Positions 44,138 to 53,356 of a DNA stretch of 57,977 nt are shown piece after piece; the stretch's first letter is position 1, and every line of letters begins with the position of its first letter. The position numbers and the translations under genes were made by a program. This DNA comes from CAYQVO01 sp964421085. GTDB taxonomy: Bacteria > Bdellovibrionota_C > UBA2361 > CAYQVO01. The stretch lies in the NCBI GenBank assembly GCA_964421085.1, contig CAYQVO010000020.1, positions 1-57,977 of the forward strand. Direction: 5' to 3'. The notes below the pieces were generated by a model that was given only the letters and a program-made list of their open reading frames with translations, was not told the origin of the DNA and did no database searches.

Positions 44138-44802
44138 TGTTCGTCGCTCACTAAATCATGCAAAAAAGGATTGGAACGGCGCTCTTCTCCTACTGTAGTC
44201 GAATGGCCGTGACCGGGCAAAACAACGGTATCGTCCGGCAGCCTGAGAATAGTATGCCTTATTGAGGACATCAACACTTCGTGGCTTCCCTCCGGAAGGT
44301 CGGTCCGGCCCACAGAGCCCGCGAAAAGAAGATCCCCTGAAAGAAGGAGCTTATCCTCCCTGCTGTAATAACAGAGATGACCGGGAGAATGGCCGGGAGT
44401 GAAAAGAACCTCGAAATTGTGACTTCCCACTGAAAGAGACTCGCCGCCATTAAGGAGAATATCGGGCTCGGGGCACTTTCTCATGGAATCCGGCGGGACA
44501 CCGAACATGGACGCATAAAAAAGCACAGACATGCGGAGTTCCTTTTCAGCGGGATGCGCAAACAGCTTTATTCCGGTTTTCTCCCTGAGTTCCGCCACAG
44601 CACCGCAGTGATCAAGATGGGAGTGCGTCAGCCACATACCCCTGCATTTAATCTGCTTTTCCTGCAGTACGCCGATTATCCTCCCCGCTTCACCTCCCGG
44701 GTCGACAAGAACTCCCTCGTTTGTGCCCGAGTCGTAGACTATTCTGCACACCTGCTGAAAAAGTGTAACTGGAATATCGATAGTTTGAAGCATCTCAGTC
44801 AT
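44134..44802 (-). CDS. Metallo-beta-lactamase-fold hydrolase (glyoxalase II-like)
   Basis: A 222-residue hydrolase with the metal motif LTHSHLDHCGAV, a second His in TPGHSPGHLCY, Asp in LLSGDLLFAGS and His in LPGHGHSTTVGEE. It most resembles the GloB-like enzymes YcbL type, which act on glutathione thioesters. It heads the coaBC-nfeD-slipin-queA run. Substrate not determined. Confidence 0.88.
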   Translation of the reverse strand: MTEMLQTIDIPVTLFQQVCRIVYDSGTNEGVLVDPGGEAGRIIGVLQEKQIKCRGMWLTHSHLDHCGAVAELREKTGIKLFAHPAEKELRMSVLFYASMFGVPPDSMRKCPEPDILLNGGESLSVGSHNFEVLFTPGHSPGHLCYYSREDKLLLSGDLLFAGSVGRTDLPEGSHEVLMSSIRHTILRLPDDTVVLPGHGHSTTVGEERRSNPFLHDLVSDEH

Positions 44803-44977
44803 CTAACTGAATCAGGACATACTTCACAAGCGGCTGTTATCAAGTTCTCGACGCCTTCCCCCCGATATCATTGAGATTTCTTCCGCCGGCAATTCACCGA
44901 ACCCCTTCGACACCACCTGAATCTAACTGGAATAAGGTTCTACTGCCTTATCTCTGCCGCGTGGAGAACCATTCGAA

Positions 44978-46399
44978 ATGGATGACGCATTAGATGAAGT
45001 ATGCTCGAGGATGAACAGTGCGTGGTTTCCGGTAAACCCGCTTGTTCTTTCCAGAGTTCAAAGCAAGCTCGCATCGGGTGCAAAGACTCCCAGGATAGTC
45101 GAGGATCTTAAAAGCGATCCGTCACTATTCATCTACACAGTGAAAGAACTCTCCCGGCGGCTTAATCTTTTCGACGGGGGAAAAATTATCGATCCGGTCC
45201 AGGAGCTGGAAAGCGCGTCTGTCGACACCATGCAGGCGATCCTCACGAAAGAAGCCGCAGTCATGTCCTGCCACGACTTCAGAGCAATAAAGAGTTTCCA
45301 GGCCGGGCAGCTCATGTCGTCCCTGATAAGCGCCGTCACCAGCGCGTCGCTTGCCGGCAGTATGGAGGTGAACGCATCCACTGCCTATGCATGCGCTCTG
45401 CTTCGCCAGCTTGGGCTCACACTGATTGCATTCAATTATCCGCATGTGTACGCAAATGCCATCGGACGAGGCGAATCACGGGATTCTTATATAAGCATGA
45501 TGCTCGGTTTTTCCCCATCCCTTCTCGCGTTCGCAATGGCGAGAAAGTGGGGACTTGCGCCGACAATCCGGAGAGGCATGGGTGACATCAGCTGTTCCCA
45601 TGACAGTGGAAATCTCAGCGTAATTCGCGCAGGGGAAATGCTGGAAAAGATCTGCGCCGTGGGGGAAATCGTAGCGAGGATTGACGGTTCGAAAGATCCT
45701 CAAGTTCCATCGTCCGACTGGGAGGAAGCACGGAGCCACATCCAGCTGTGTCTGGGAAAGGATGGTTTCAGTGTGCTCGAGAAAGAGATTGCCGAGAGCG
45801 CGAGATACTTCGTCATTTCAGCGCCTGAGCTGTTCACAATTCCCGATTTGACGGGCGACATACAGCCGGAGGTCACCTCTGTCCGGCCTGTTTTCGACCG
45901 CAACCCCTTCATCCGCGGATGTTCCGGGAAGCTGCAGGAGAGACTCGGCGATCTTTATGCGCGACTCGTCAATCCTGCCCACCGGCCTGAAAACGTCCGG
46001 TTTCTGCTGAAAACCATCATCCCCGAAGCGGGATTTGCCGGCGGCTGCGTGTACCTTGTCGATATTGAAGCCTACATGCTGGTGCCAAGACTGTCAGCCG
46101 GGAAAAGCTCGCTCGATGAGTTCAAAGCAGTGCGATATAATACCCCGGAAAACCGGAATAACCCCATCGTAAGAGCTTTCATGGCATCCACGCCTGTAAC
46201 CGGCGACCACAGACGTTCGGATGAAAAACTCGTTTCCTTTGTGGCAAGTTCAATTGGCTTCCTTAACAGAGCCGGGGTGCTCTACCTCGAAGCGCCTCTC
46301 CCGCAGCCGGGCCTGGCCGGCGGATTTTTCACCGACACTCACAGGACTGAGTGCAAAGCTCTGAGGCAGGCGTTGAATGATTGTCTGAATCTGGAATAG
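44978..46399 (+). CDS. HDOD-domain protein (second)
   Basis: A 473-residue paralogue of the HDOD-GAF protein at 12294. The HDOD region spans about 15-280 (VLSRVQSKLASGAKTPRIVE, AYACALLRQLGLTLIAFNYP); the C-terminal ~150 residues are GAF-like (LLKTIIPEAGFAGGCVYLVD, VLYLEAPLPQ). It has diverged strongly. GGAG lies 11 bases before the ATG, and an imperfectly placed hairpin (ATAAGG/CCTTAT, 44932-44951) lies upstream. The mscS gene follows at 57 bases. Confidence 0.78.
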   Translation: MDDALDEVCSRMNSAWFPVNPLVLSRVQSKLASGAKTPRIVEDLKSDPSLFIYTVKELSRRLNLFDGGKIIDPVQELESASVDTMQAILTKEAAVMSCHDFRAIKSFQAGQLMSSLISAVTSASLAGSMEVNASTAYACALLRQLGLTLIAFNYPHVYANAIGRGESRDSYISMMLGFSPSLLAFAMARKWGLAPTIRRGMGDISCSHDSGNLSVIRAGEMLEKICAVGEIVARIDGSKDPQVPSSDWEEARSHIQLCLGKDGFSVLEKEIAESARYFVISAPELFTIPDLTGDIQPEVTSVRPVFDRNPFIRGCSGKLQERLGDLYARLVNPAHRPENVRFLLKTIIPEAGFAGGCVYLVDIEAYMLVPRLSAGKSSLDEFKAVRYNTPENRNNPIVRAFMASTPVTGDHRRSDEKLVSFVASSIGFLNRAGVLYLEAPLPQPGLAGGFFTDTHRTECKALRQALNDCLNLE

Positions 46400-46455
46400 C
46401 ACCTCTGCCGATATCGAGACTCCCCGAACACCGAATTTCATGCGATGTTCAGGGT

Positions 46456-47484
46456 ATGCGATTCCGTATATTTATCCTCACCACAGCCATCACTGCGCTC
46501 TGCTCAGTACCCGCACTCTCCCAACCTGCCGCTGCACCTCCTGAAAATACGGCAGCCGCGCCTTCCGTTCAACAGGACGTAATAACTCTTCGCGACAACG
46601 CGGTTGAAAAAACTTCCGAGCAGTTCAGGAAAGTCTGGGCGTATGAAATCGGTGTGATCGACGAAAAGCCCATTACCGTGGAAAAGGTGGTTTCGGCAGT
46701 TATTCTTCTGGCCCTCGCAATCTGGTTTTCCAAAGGTCTCAGTTCTCTGATCGGGAGATTCGCGCTGCCGCGGATAGGGCTTCAGGACGGCGGCCTCATG
46801 GCTATTCAGAGCATTCTGTTTTACCTGCTTGTCGTCTTCTTCGCGCTCATTGCGCTCCGGCTTGCGCATGTGCCCCTTACTCTCTTCACCGTCATCGGCG
46901 GCGCGCTTGCTATCGGGGTCGGCTTCGGAAGCCAGAACATCATGAACAATTTCATAAGCGGGCTGATTATGCTCGTGGAACAGCATGTCCGGATAGGCGA
47001 CCTTCTGGACGTTGACGGACTGCAGGGAACGGTGAAACATGTAGGCCCGCGCAGCACTACTATTCGCACGATGGACAATCTCGATATCGTGGTTCCAAAC
47101 AGTCACTTCCTGGAAAGACAGGTAATCAACTGGACCTTGTCGGATAACATTGTGCGGTTCACAGTGGCTGTTGGAGTTGATTACATATCCTCCTCTGAAA
47201 CCGTCAAAAAGCTTCTTCTACAGGCCGCAGAAGAGAATCTTTACGTGCTGTCGTCGCCTTCGCCCGGCGTGCTGCTTGCTGACTTTGCGCCGAATACGCT
47301 GGACTTCGAGCTCTACTGTTTCATGTTTCTCAACTCGCTTGTCGGGCCGGCCTTCGTCAAGAGCGAACTCAGGTTCAGAATTCTCGAACTCTTCCGTGAG
47401 CACGGGATCACGCTTGCCTTCCCGCAGCGCGATGTTCATATCGAGATGACCAGGCCGGTTGCAATAAAGTTGATCGAGGATTGA
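46456..47484 (+). CDS. MscS-family mechanosensitive channel
   Basis: A 342-residue channel. The chosen ATG gives a signal peptide (FRIFILTTAITALCSVPALS); a longer in-frame start lies inside the HDOD gene. Three membrane helices (about 75-170) precede the pore-lining FTVIGGALAIGVGFGSQNI and NNFISGLIMLVEQHVRIGD, then the cytosolic vestibule (VKHVGPRSTTIRTMDNLDI, VVPNSHFLERQVINW). It should open under osmotic downshock. Its stop is 120 bases from the convergent PP2C gene; a TCCCCC/GGGGGA stem at 47522-47547 may be a weak terminator. Confidence 0.92.
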   Translation: MRFRIFILTTAITALCSVPALSQPAAAPPENTAAAPSVQQDVITLRDNAVEKTSEQFRKVWAYEIGVIDEKPITVEKVVSAVILLALAIWFSKGLSSLIGRFALPRIGLQDGGLMAIQSILFYLLVVFFALIALRLAHVPLTLFTVIGGALAIGVGFGSQNIMNNFISGLIMLVEQHVRIGDLLDVDGLQGTVKHVGPRSTTIRTMDNLDIVVPNSHFLERQVINWTLSDNIVRFTVAVGVDYISSSETVKKLLLQAAEENLYVLSSPSPGVLLADFAPNTLDFELYCFMFLNSLVGPAFVKSELRFRILELFREHGITLAFPQRDVHIEMTRPVAIKLIED

Positions 47485-47603
47485 CTGCCCTCATCAGTAT
47501 CGCTTTCAGAAACACAAAGCTTCCCCCTTCGCCAGGGCTTCGGGGGACACGCCGGGGGATAGTTCCGCGACTATTGTGGTGAAAAAACGTACTGGACGCG
47601 GCA

Positions 47604-48758
47604 CTAAGCTCTTCTCAGGACGAGAAGTGTCACATCATCCTTCAGCACTCTTCCGTCAAGAAACGCCTCGAAATCAGCGATTATTTTCCTGCATATTTCT
47701 TCGGCAGTAGTCACAGATGAGGCGAGCACAAGGCTTCGGGAAATTCCTTCGAGACCAAACCCGGCCGAATCGCGGTTCTGGGCCTCGACCAGACCATCAG
47801 AAAAAACAGCTATCGCATCGCCGTGCGAGAGCTCGGTTTTCTCGTGCGAATACTCCCCCGAATCAAAAAATCCGAGAGCAAAGCCTTCTCCCTTCAGCTC
47901 GTCCACTTTCCCCTCGGCGCTCCTCAGTATCAGGGCCGGCAGATGGCCGGCCCGGGCAAAATCAACGTGCCCTGTCTCCGGATCGAAAAGAAAGCCGCAC
48001 ATTGTCACAAACCGGCCCGACGGCATCTGAGGAGTGAGAAGTGAGTTCATCCCCTGGAACATCTTATGAGGGAGTTCTTCTGCGACCGCGGAGAAGCCCA
48101 GCTTCGCCATGCTTCCCAGGAACGCGGCAGCAAGACCGTGCCCGCTTACATCAGCAACCTGAGCAGAGATTTTTCCTGAATCTTCGATCAGGATGTTGTA
48201 CCAGTCACCTCCGACCTCTTCGAGCGGACTGTAGAAGACAGAGACATCATACCGTTCATCCACCGGCAGCTGCTGCGGCAGCAGACTCGCCTGGATCTGG
48301 CGGGCCTCTTCAAGTTCCTTCTGATAATGAGCGTTCAGATCGCGAAGGGCCGCGTTCATTTCCGACAGTGATGAAGATGATTCGTCCAGCCCTTTGAATT
48401 TCCTGAGCCTCAAAAGAGTGGCGATCCTGCCCGCAAGAACGCCAAGAGAATATGGCGAGCTCATTATTTCGATATTATCCGAAGGCGATTTCGAAAAGGC
48501 CTCGACCTCCTCTGGTGAACTCGATATGAAGATTACGGCGGCGTGCTTTGTGCCGGGCTGTGATCTCAGGAGCTCAATCGCCTCTTCGAATTTCAGATCG
48601 CCGGTTTCCTCGAAGATCACAAGGTCGACTGTGTCGCTAGTATCGAGACTTGAAATAGTCTGGCCATCCCCAGGTGAAAGCATCGAATACCCCAGCTTGG
48701 TCAACAGGAGCGGAAGCTTTTCGTTAGCCGTCCCTATGCACAGTATTTTGTCAGCCAT
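47604..48758 (-). CDS. PP2C-type serine phosphatase (RsbU/SpoIIE-like) with degenerate receiver
   Basis: A 384-residue protein. The N-terminal ~120 residues fold like a receiver, but the phospho-acceptor position reads VIFEETGDLK with Glu rather than Asp. A coiled coil (EMNAALRDLNAHYQKELEEA) connects to the SpoIIE phosphatase domain: EEVGGDWYNIL, VADVSGHGLAAAFL, GHLPALIL and VFSDGLVEAQN supply the metal-binding Asps. Such proteins release anti-anti-sigma factors. No anti-sigma gene is nearby, so the target is unknown. Confidence 0.88.
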   Translation of the reverse strand: MADKILCIGTANEKLPLLLTKLGYSMLSPGDGQTISSLDTSDTVDLVIFEETGDLKFEEAIELLRSQPGTKHAAVIFISSSPEEVEAFSKSPSDNIEIMSSPYSLGVLAGRIATLLRLRKFKGLDESSSSLSEMNAALRDLNAHYQKELEEARQIQASLLPQQLPVDERYDVSVFYSPLEEVGGDWYNILIEDSGKISAQVADVSGHGLAAAFLGSMAKLGFSAVAEELPHKMFQGMNSLLTPQMPSGRFVTMCGFLFDPETGHVDFARAGHLPALILRSAEGKVDELKGEGFALGFFDSGEYSHEKTELSHGDAIAVFSDGLVEAQNRDSAGFGLEGISRSLVLASSVTTAEEICRKIIADFEAFLDGRVLKDDVTLLVLRRA

Positions 48759-48812
48759 TTCTTTTCATACTGGTATATCAATAAACAGGGCTTCGAGCTA
48801 TAAAAAGAGCCT

Positions 48813-50087
48813 ATGACTGCCCCAGTCTCCGAGTCAATTAAGGACACCGCCCCAGGCGTGCCGCCGCATAGACTTGCGGCCGGTCTTCTCGGAGCTGATC
48901 GTAATTTTGTGCTTGTTCTTTACCCCCTTCTGGCTTTACCACTGTTTGTCGAGGAATTTGCAGACCGTTTCAATCCGGCGTTTACGTTCATTCTCCCGGG
49001 CAGTGAAAGGGCGGTAGAACTGATTTTTCTCTTTTTTCTCGGATTCAGATGGGCCCGAAAGCTCCGGCCTCAGACCGATTCCATGCCCCGGCAGCCCGAA
49101 CCCGCTCATTTCCCCGCATCTGCCTTCGCCCGTCTTTTCTTCACTGGTTTCGTTCTATGGGCGCTCGTGATTTTTCCCCCGGCACTGTCTCTGGCCGGCG
49201 GGAGATTTCAGGGCTTTATCTTCGTCGCCCTCTTTCTGCCGGGAATAATTCTTTCATACCGCTATTTCATGTACTTCTTTCCAATCCTTTTTTCGCCGGG
49301 CGGACAGTCTCTGGCAAAGTCCCTGGATTCGGCGGCCCAGTTCGTCAGAAATGATTTACTGCTTCCGCTGAGGGTGCTGGCAGCGCCTCTCGGTGTCTCA
49401 ACTTTTCTTTCGTCACTGTGCGCCGCTCCTTTCCCTGACGGAAGAGATATTTATTTATCGCTTCTCGGTGATCTGTTCAGTCCCCTTCTCTGGATACTGA
49501 GCTGCTATCTCGGTCTTGCGTTTGCGCTGCTCATGCTTCCGGACAAAGAGTGGAGAGAATTCAATCTTGATCCATACCGACATGCTCGTATCGACACACT
49601 GTCCATTCTCTCCCCCGGATGGCTCGCCTCCATTCTCTCTTTCAAGTCCGGGATAAAATTCCTGATCATCGCGGCTTTTGTGTGGGCGGGAAACCAGATT
49701 CGCCTCGAATTCATGCCGCCGGCCGGTGAAATAACGGTAAAATCCGTCGATGTATCAGGCAACACGGTCACAATGAATATTGAAGTGACAGATCCGAAAT
49801 ATCGCCTCCGGGCTTTCCGGCCGGTTCATCTGAGACTTGCTGGAGAAAAATATCTCGAGACAGGAGATTCTTCCGCTCTGGTCGCACCTTTTCCGGAAAA
49901 AGTTCTTTCCCCTGAAATCACCGATTCTCCGGATCTCCGCATCTTCATCCCGCCGGCTTCCAAACCGGTGGAGCTTACCCTTATTTTCAAGGCGTCGCGT
50001 TCAGGCGGGCAGCTCACAGCGCTTCAGGATCTTTATCTGTGGTACCGACACGCGAAGATTGCGAACGTAAGGTTTGCAGGAAACTGA
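48813..50087 (+). CDS. Polytopic membrane protein of unknown function
   Basis: I do not recognise this 424-residue protein. About seven hydrophobic segments lie between residues 30 and 300 (FVLVLYPLLALPLFV; LFFTGFVLWALVIFPPALSL; FIFVALFLPGIILSYRYF; FLIIAAFVWAGNQI). The last ~120 residues are beta-rich and probably extracytoplasmic (ITVKSVDVSGNTVTMNIEV, PVHLRLAGEKYLE). It starts 54 bases from the divergent phosphatase gene. A shared promoter may link them. Confidence 0.6.
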   Translation: MTAPVSESIKDTAPGVPPHRLAAGLLGADRNFVLVLYPLLALPLFVEEFADRFNPAFTFILPGSERAVELIFLFFLGFRWARKLRPQTDSMPRQPEPAHFPASAFARLFFTGFVLWALVIFPPALSLAGGRFQGFIFVALFLPGIILSYRYFMYFFPILFSPGGQSLAKSLDSAAQFVRNDLLLPLRVLAAPLGVSTFLSSLCAAPFPDGRDIYLSLLGDLFSPLLWILSCYLGLAFALLMLPDKEWREFNLDPYRHARIDTLSILSPGWLASILSFKSGIKFLIIAAFVWAGNQIRLEFMPPAGEITVKSVDVSGNTVTMNIEVTDPKYRLRAFRPVHLRLAGEKYLETGDSSALVAPFPEKVLSPEITDSPDLRIFIPPASKPVELTLIFKASRSGGQLTALQDLYLWYRHAKIANVRFAGN

Positions 50088-50125
50088 CAGGCGCGACCCG
50101 CCCGAATCTGATCAATGGAGTATGC

Positions 50126-50452
50126 TCAATGCACCCAGGGCAGCTGTTCTTCCAGGCTCTTTATCACATCCGGAAAATCGCTTTCTGCAGCGGCAACGAC
50201 AACTCCGGCATTCATTCTCTCGGCAAGCTTCTTCAGCACAACTTCCTCCTCGCCCTCTGTCGCTCCTGCCTCGACACGGCGGAGCCGGTCCGCACTCAGG
50301 TCTCCCATGTAATCTTCAAATGTTTCCTTGTCGCGGGCCAGGATTAGAAGCTTATGCCCGTTCACGGATACCAGTGCAGGGCGTTTGCCGGAGTATGGCA
50401 CATACAGGCTCTTCACGGCCCAAGTGTAAGCTCCGATATCAGGTTTGAACAA
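50126..50452 (-). CDS. Small protein of unknown function
   Basis: A 108-residue soluble protein without a recognised family. It starts at TTG (MFKPDIGAYTWAVKSLYV) with no clear ribosome site, 25 bases after the gene before it. The segment VVVAAAESDFPDVIKSLEEQ looks alpha/beta. It probably ends the long minus-strand run. Confidence 0.45.
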   Translation of the reverse strand: MFKPDIGAYTWAVKSLYVPYSGKRPALVSVNGHKLLILARDKETFEDYMGDLSADRLRRVEAGATEGEEEVVLKKLAERMNAGVVVAAAESDFPDVIKSLEEQLPWVH

Positions 50453-50477
50453 GCAGGTTTTTTTAATTCAATCAAAC

Positions 50478-51302
50478 TTATGACGCTGACGCTTTGCCGC
50501 CAAGTCTCTGAAGCTCCGGACCCAGAAGCTTCGCCTGTTCCGGCTGCCGGTTCTCGATGTCCTGAAGAATCGACATCGCCTCTGCGCGCTCTTCGGGAGA
50601 CCTTGCAAGACGCGCGACGCTTATCGCCGCATCTATATTCACATAAATCCCTTCCGCAGCCAGCCGCTTGAGCAGCGCCTTGCCGTCGGCAATTGTGTCT
50701 GGACTGCCGAGCTTTGCCCTCGCATTCACCAGAAGCTGAAATTCGGCAATCATCCGGCCGACAGCATCGCCGGCTGCGGGGAGTTGTGAAGGGTTCACTG
50801 TGTCCACAACCTTGCCGCCGGTCTTCGCGTTCAGAAGCGCCGCGTAAAGAGGCTCCAGCTGATTATAAGGGTCTTTTGCATCCTGCAGAGCACGCAGACC
50901 TTCCGACACTCTTTTTGCCGCATCTTCTTTTGATTCGGCAGGTTTTTCTCCCTCTTTCTTTTCCTCATCCCCTGCCTTGATCCGGGCGGCATCCATCCGT
51001 TCCATCTCGTTTCGCACCTGCACGAAACGATCGGCGGAATACTGCTGATTTGTCTGCTGATTCTTCACATAGGCGTTTTTGATATAGAAAATCGCAAAGA
51101 CTGCGACAACAATCCAGAAAACCTGCCGCCAGCCTTCGAGGAGAAATCTGGCGAAGGGGTCTTCTTTGGCCCGCTCTTTGATCTCGTCCTCGATAGGCGC
51201 AAGGAACGAAAAGCCTTTCCGCTCCCGGTCAAGGGGGCTCCCGGCGGGCGTTTCTTCTGCCGGGGATCCGTCTCGCGCATTTGATTTTTCGATGTCAGCC
51301 AT
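50478..51302 (-). CDS. Membrane-anchored helical protein
   Basis: A 274-residue protein. A cytoplasmic charged N-terminus (to ~58) precedes one membrane helix (QVFWIVVAVFAIFYI). The outside portion has a Lys/Glu-rich stretch (EEKKEGEKPAESKEDAAKR) and helical repeats (ALQDAKDPYNQLEPLYAALL, ADGKALLKRLAAEG) that recall TPR-like SecYEG-ancillary YfgM proteins. AGGA lies five to six bases before the ATG. It follows the bifunctional nuclease gene by 27 bases. Confidence 0.6.
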   Translation of the reverse strand: MADIEKSNARDGSPAEETPAGSPLDRERKGFSFLAPIEDEIKERAKEDPFARFLLEGWRQVFWIVVAVFAIFYIKNAYVKNQQTNQQYSADRFVQVRNEMERMDAARIKAGDEEKKEGEKPAESKEDAAKRVSEGLRALQDAKDPYNQLEPLYAALLNAKTGGKVVDTVNPSQLPAAGDAVGRMIAEFQLLVNARAKLGSPDTIADGKALLKRLAAEGIYVNIDAAISVARLARSPEERAEAMSILQDIENRQPEQAKLLGPELQRLGGKASAS

Positions 51303-51329
51303 AGTTTTCCTGGAAGAATCTGGGGAAGG

Positions 51330-51894
51330 TTACATTTTATATTTAAAGTCGTCCGGGTCCAGCTTTTCGAGAAGCTCTGCCCATTTGTCTTTATCCATCG
51401 ATGCAAAATCATCTTCGGCGCTTTTCCCTTCAGCTCCCTCGGCGCCCTCTTCCTGCCCTTCCTGGGATTCCGGTTCACTTCCCCCCATCACCGCAGAGAA
51501 GGTCACCTTCGCCTGTTCAAGCACCTGCTGAAGAACGTATATCGGGGCCGCCGCACGAAGCGCTATTGCTATTGCGTCGCTCGGGCGCGAGTCGAAGATA
51601 AGCGCCTTCTCGCCGACAGAGAGAACAAGTTCCGCGAAATAAGTCGAATCGCGGAGATCCGTGATGACAACCGAGCTCGCCGAACACATCGTGCATCAGG
51701 TCGTGAGTAAGAGGCCTTGCCATCGTTACCTGTTTGATAGCGCTGGCTATTGAGGTCGCCTCTGCGATACCAATCCATATGGGCAACGCAAACTCGCCTC
51801 CCTCGTTTTTCAATATTACAACAGGGGCCTGGGTATTGGGGTCGAGTACAAGACCGCCGACGAACATTTCAATTGCAGTGTCAGGTCCGGACAT
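51330..51894 (-). pseudogene. Bifunctional nuclease family (DUF151) protein, frame broken
   Basis: Two overlapping frames together make one DUF151 protein. The first encodes VILKNEGGEFALPIWIGIAE to RPLTHDLMHDVFGELG; the second resumes with VVITDLRDSTYFAELVL and SRPSDAIAIALRAAAPI. In homologues a few residues separate ELG from VVITDL, so about 11 or 14 bases may be missing near 51670-51690. An acidic tail (PESQEGQEEGAEGAEG) ends the protein. It is a real frameshift or an assembly error; the surrounding codon use looks normal. Confidence 0.8.
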
Positions 51895-51941
51895 TCGTTA
51901 AAGTCTTAAAAACTAAAGCGCTTCTGTACGATTATACTAGC

Positions 51942-53282
51942 TCAATCGCAAGTGGCAAGGGCCGCGCCCCCGGTCGGCCTGCCTTTGAGCGTATGCCGTC
52001 CAGCGTGGAGGATTTCAGCACCTACAGTCATTCCCGGCGTCAGTTCGCGATATTCCTTGTCAAGGTGGACCACGATATTCTGCGGGAGGCGTCCCTGAAG
52101 AGTCTTCCGGCTTCCCGGACTTTCGCCCTCCAGCAGAACCTCGCCGCGCTTCCCGACCCACTCCGAAAGCCGGCCTTCCGAAATTTTCTCCTGCCGCTTC
52201 TGAAGAACCTGAAGTCTGCGGAGTTTCTCATCCTCCGGAAGGTGATCAGGGAGATTTTCCGCGGGAGTACCGGGCCTCGGCGAGAACATGAACGAAAAGC
52301 TCGAATCAAACCTGGAATACTCCATAACCTCGAGCGTGTCTTCGAAGTCTTTCTCGCTCTCTCCCGGAAAACCAACGATGAGGTCGGTCGTAAACGCGAT
52401 GTCAGGAACGGCCTTCCTGAGCGAATCTATGATCGACATATACTTATCGCGCGTATAACTCCTCCGCATCATCCTGAGAATCCTGTCGCTTCCAGACTGA
52501 AGGGGCAGATGAATGTGTCTGCACACCTTTGGATTTTCGGAAACAAGGCGCACGAAGTTCTCCCGGACTTCCTGAGGATGAGGACTCGTGAAACGTATTC
52601 TCTCCAGACCTTCAATACCTGATACACGGTCGATGAGCGCCGCAAAATCAAGGCGCGGCGAAAGATCTCTGCCGTATGAGTTCACGCTCTGGCCGAGCAG
52701 TACGACTTCCTTTGCTCCCTGTCTCACTGAAAGCAGAATCTCCCTTTCAATCTCAGCCGGATCTCTCGAAACCTCTTTCCCTCTTGTGGCCGGAACGATG
52801 CAGAAAGAGCACTTTTTGTTGCATCCTCTGCTTATCGAGATGAAAACGGAAACCCTTCCCGGTCCACAGGATCCGAGAGGCAGTTCCTCCCACTCGTCTC
52901 TGTAATCGACTGCGACCTGCGGCGGGGCCCCTTCTTTTCTCATCGCGATGAGCGATGGAACAAGTGAAAGATTGTGCGTCCCGAAAACGAAATCGACATC
53001 TCTGCACCGCTTTAAGATATTTTTCCCCTGCTGCTGCGCCACGCAGCCTCCTACTCCGATGAGAAGCGAAGGATTCGCTGCTTTGAGGGGCCTGAGTTCG
53101 CCAAGCAGACTGAAGAGTTTCTGCGCGGGTTTTTCCCGGACACTGCACGTATTGACGAGGATCAGATCGGCCTTATCGGGAGAGGCCGCTGTCGAATACT
53201 CCGGCGACAGAAGCCTGTAAAGCTTCGCCGAGTCGTACTCGTTCATCTGGCAGCCGAATGTTTTGATGTAGACGGATGGCAA
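51942..53282 (-). CDS. miaB: tRNA-2-methylthio-N6-dimethylallyladenosine synthase
   Basis: A radical-SAM methylthiotransferase that modifies A37 of tRNAs. The N-terminal cluster domain starts VYIKTFGCQMNEYDS, the radical-SAM motif is RGCNKKCSFCIVPATRG and a TRAM domain closes it (GKRGEVLLEGE). A TTG (MPSVYIKTFGCQ) with AGGA four bases upstream fits the family best; a TTG at 53354 would add 24 poorly conserved residues. It follows a lipoprotein gene by at most 75 bases. Confidence 0.94.
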   Translation of the reverse strand: MPSVYIKTFGCQMNEYDSAKLYRLLSPEYSTAASPDKADLILVNTCSVREKPAQKLFSLLGELRPLKAANPSLLIGVGGCVAQQQGKNILKRCRDVDFVFGTHNLSLVPSLIAMRKEGAPPQVAVDYRDEWEELPLGSCGPGRVSVFISISRGCNKKCSFCIVPATRGKEVSRDPAEIEREILLSVRQGAKEVVLLGQSVNSYGRDLSPRLDFAALIDRVSGIEGLERIRFTSPHPQEVRENFVRLVSENPKVCRHIHLPLQSGSDRILRMMRRSYTRDKYMSIIDSLRKAVPDIAFTTDLIVGFPGESEKDFEDTLEVMEYSRFDSSFSFMFSPRPGTPAENLPDHLPEDEKLRRLQVLQKRQEKISEGRLSEWVGKRGEVLLEGESPGSRKTLQGRLPQNIVVHLDKEYRELTPGMTVGAEILHAGRHTLKGRPTGGAALATCD

Positions 53283-53356
53283 TATTCCTGATCCCGAAAA
53301 ATGTGCGGACTCCCGCACCTGCGGAAGTTTACCACACCGAACGCCGCCGGCCAAAA

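Noticed and set aside
44932..44951. ATAAGG/CCTTAT inverted repeat upstream of the second HDOD gene
   Set aside because: Six-base arms are short enough to occur by chance; no second copy seen.
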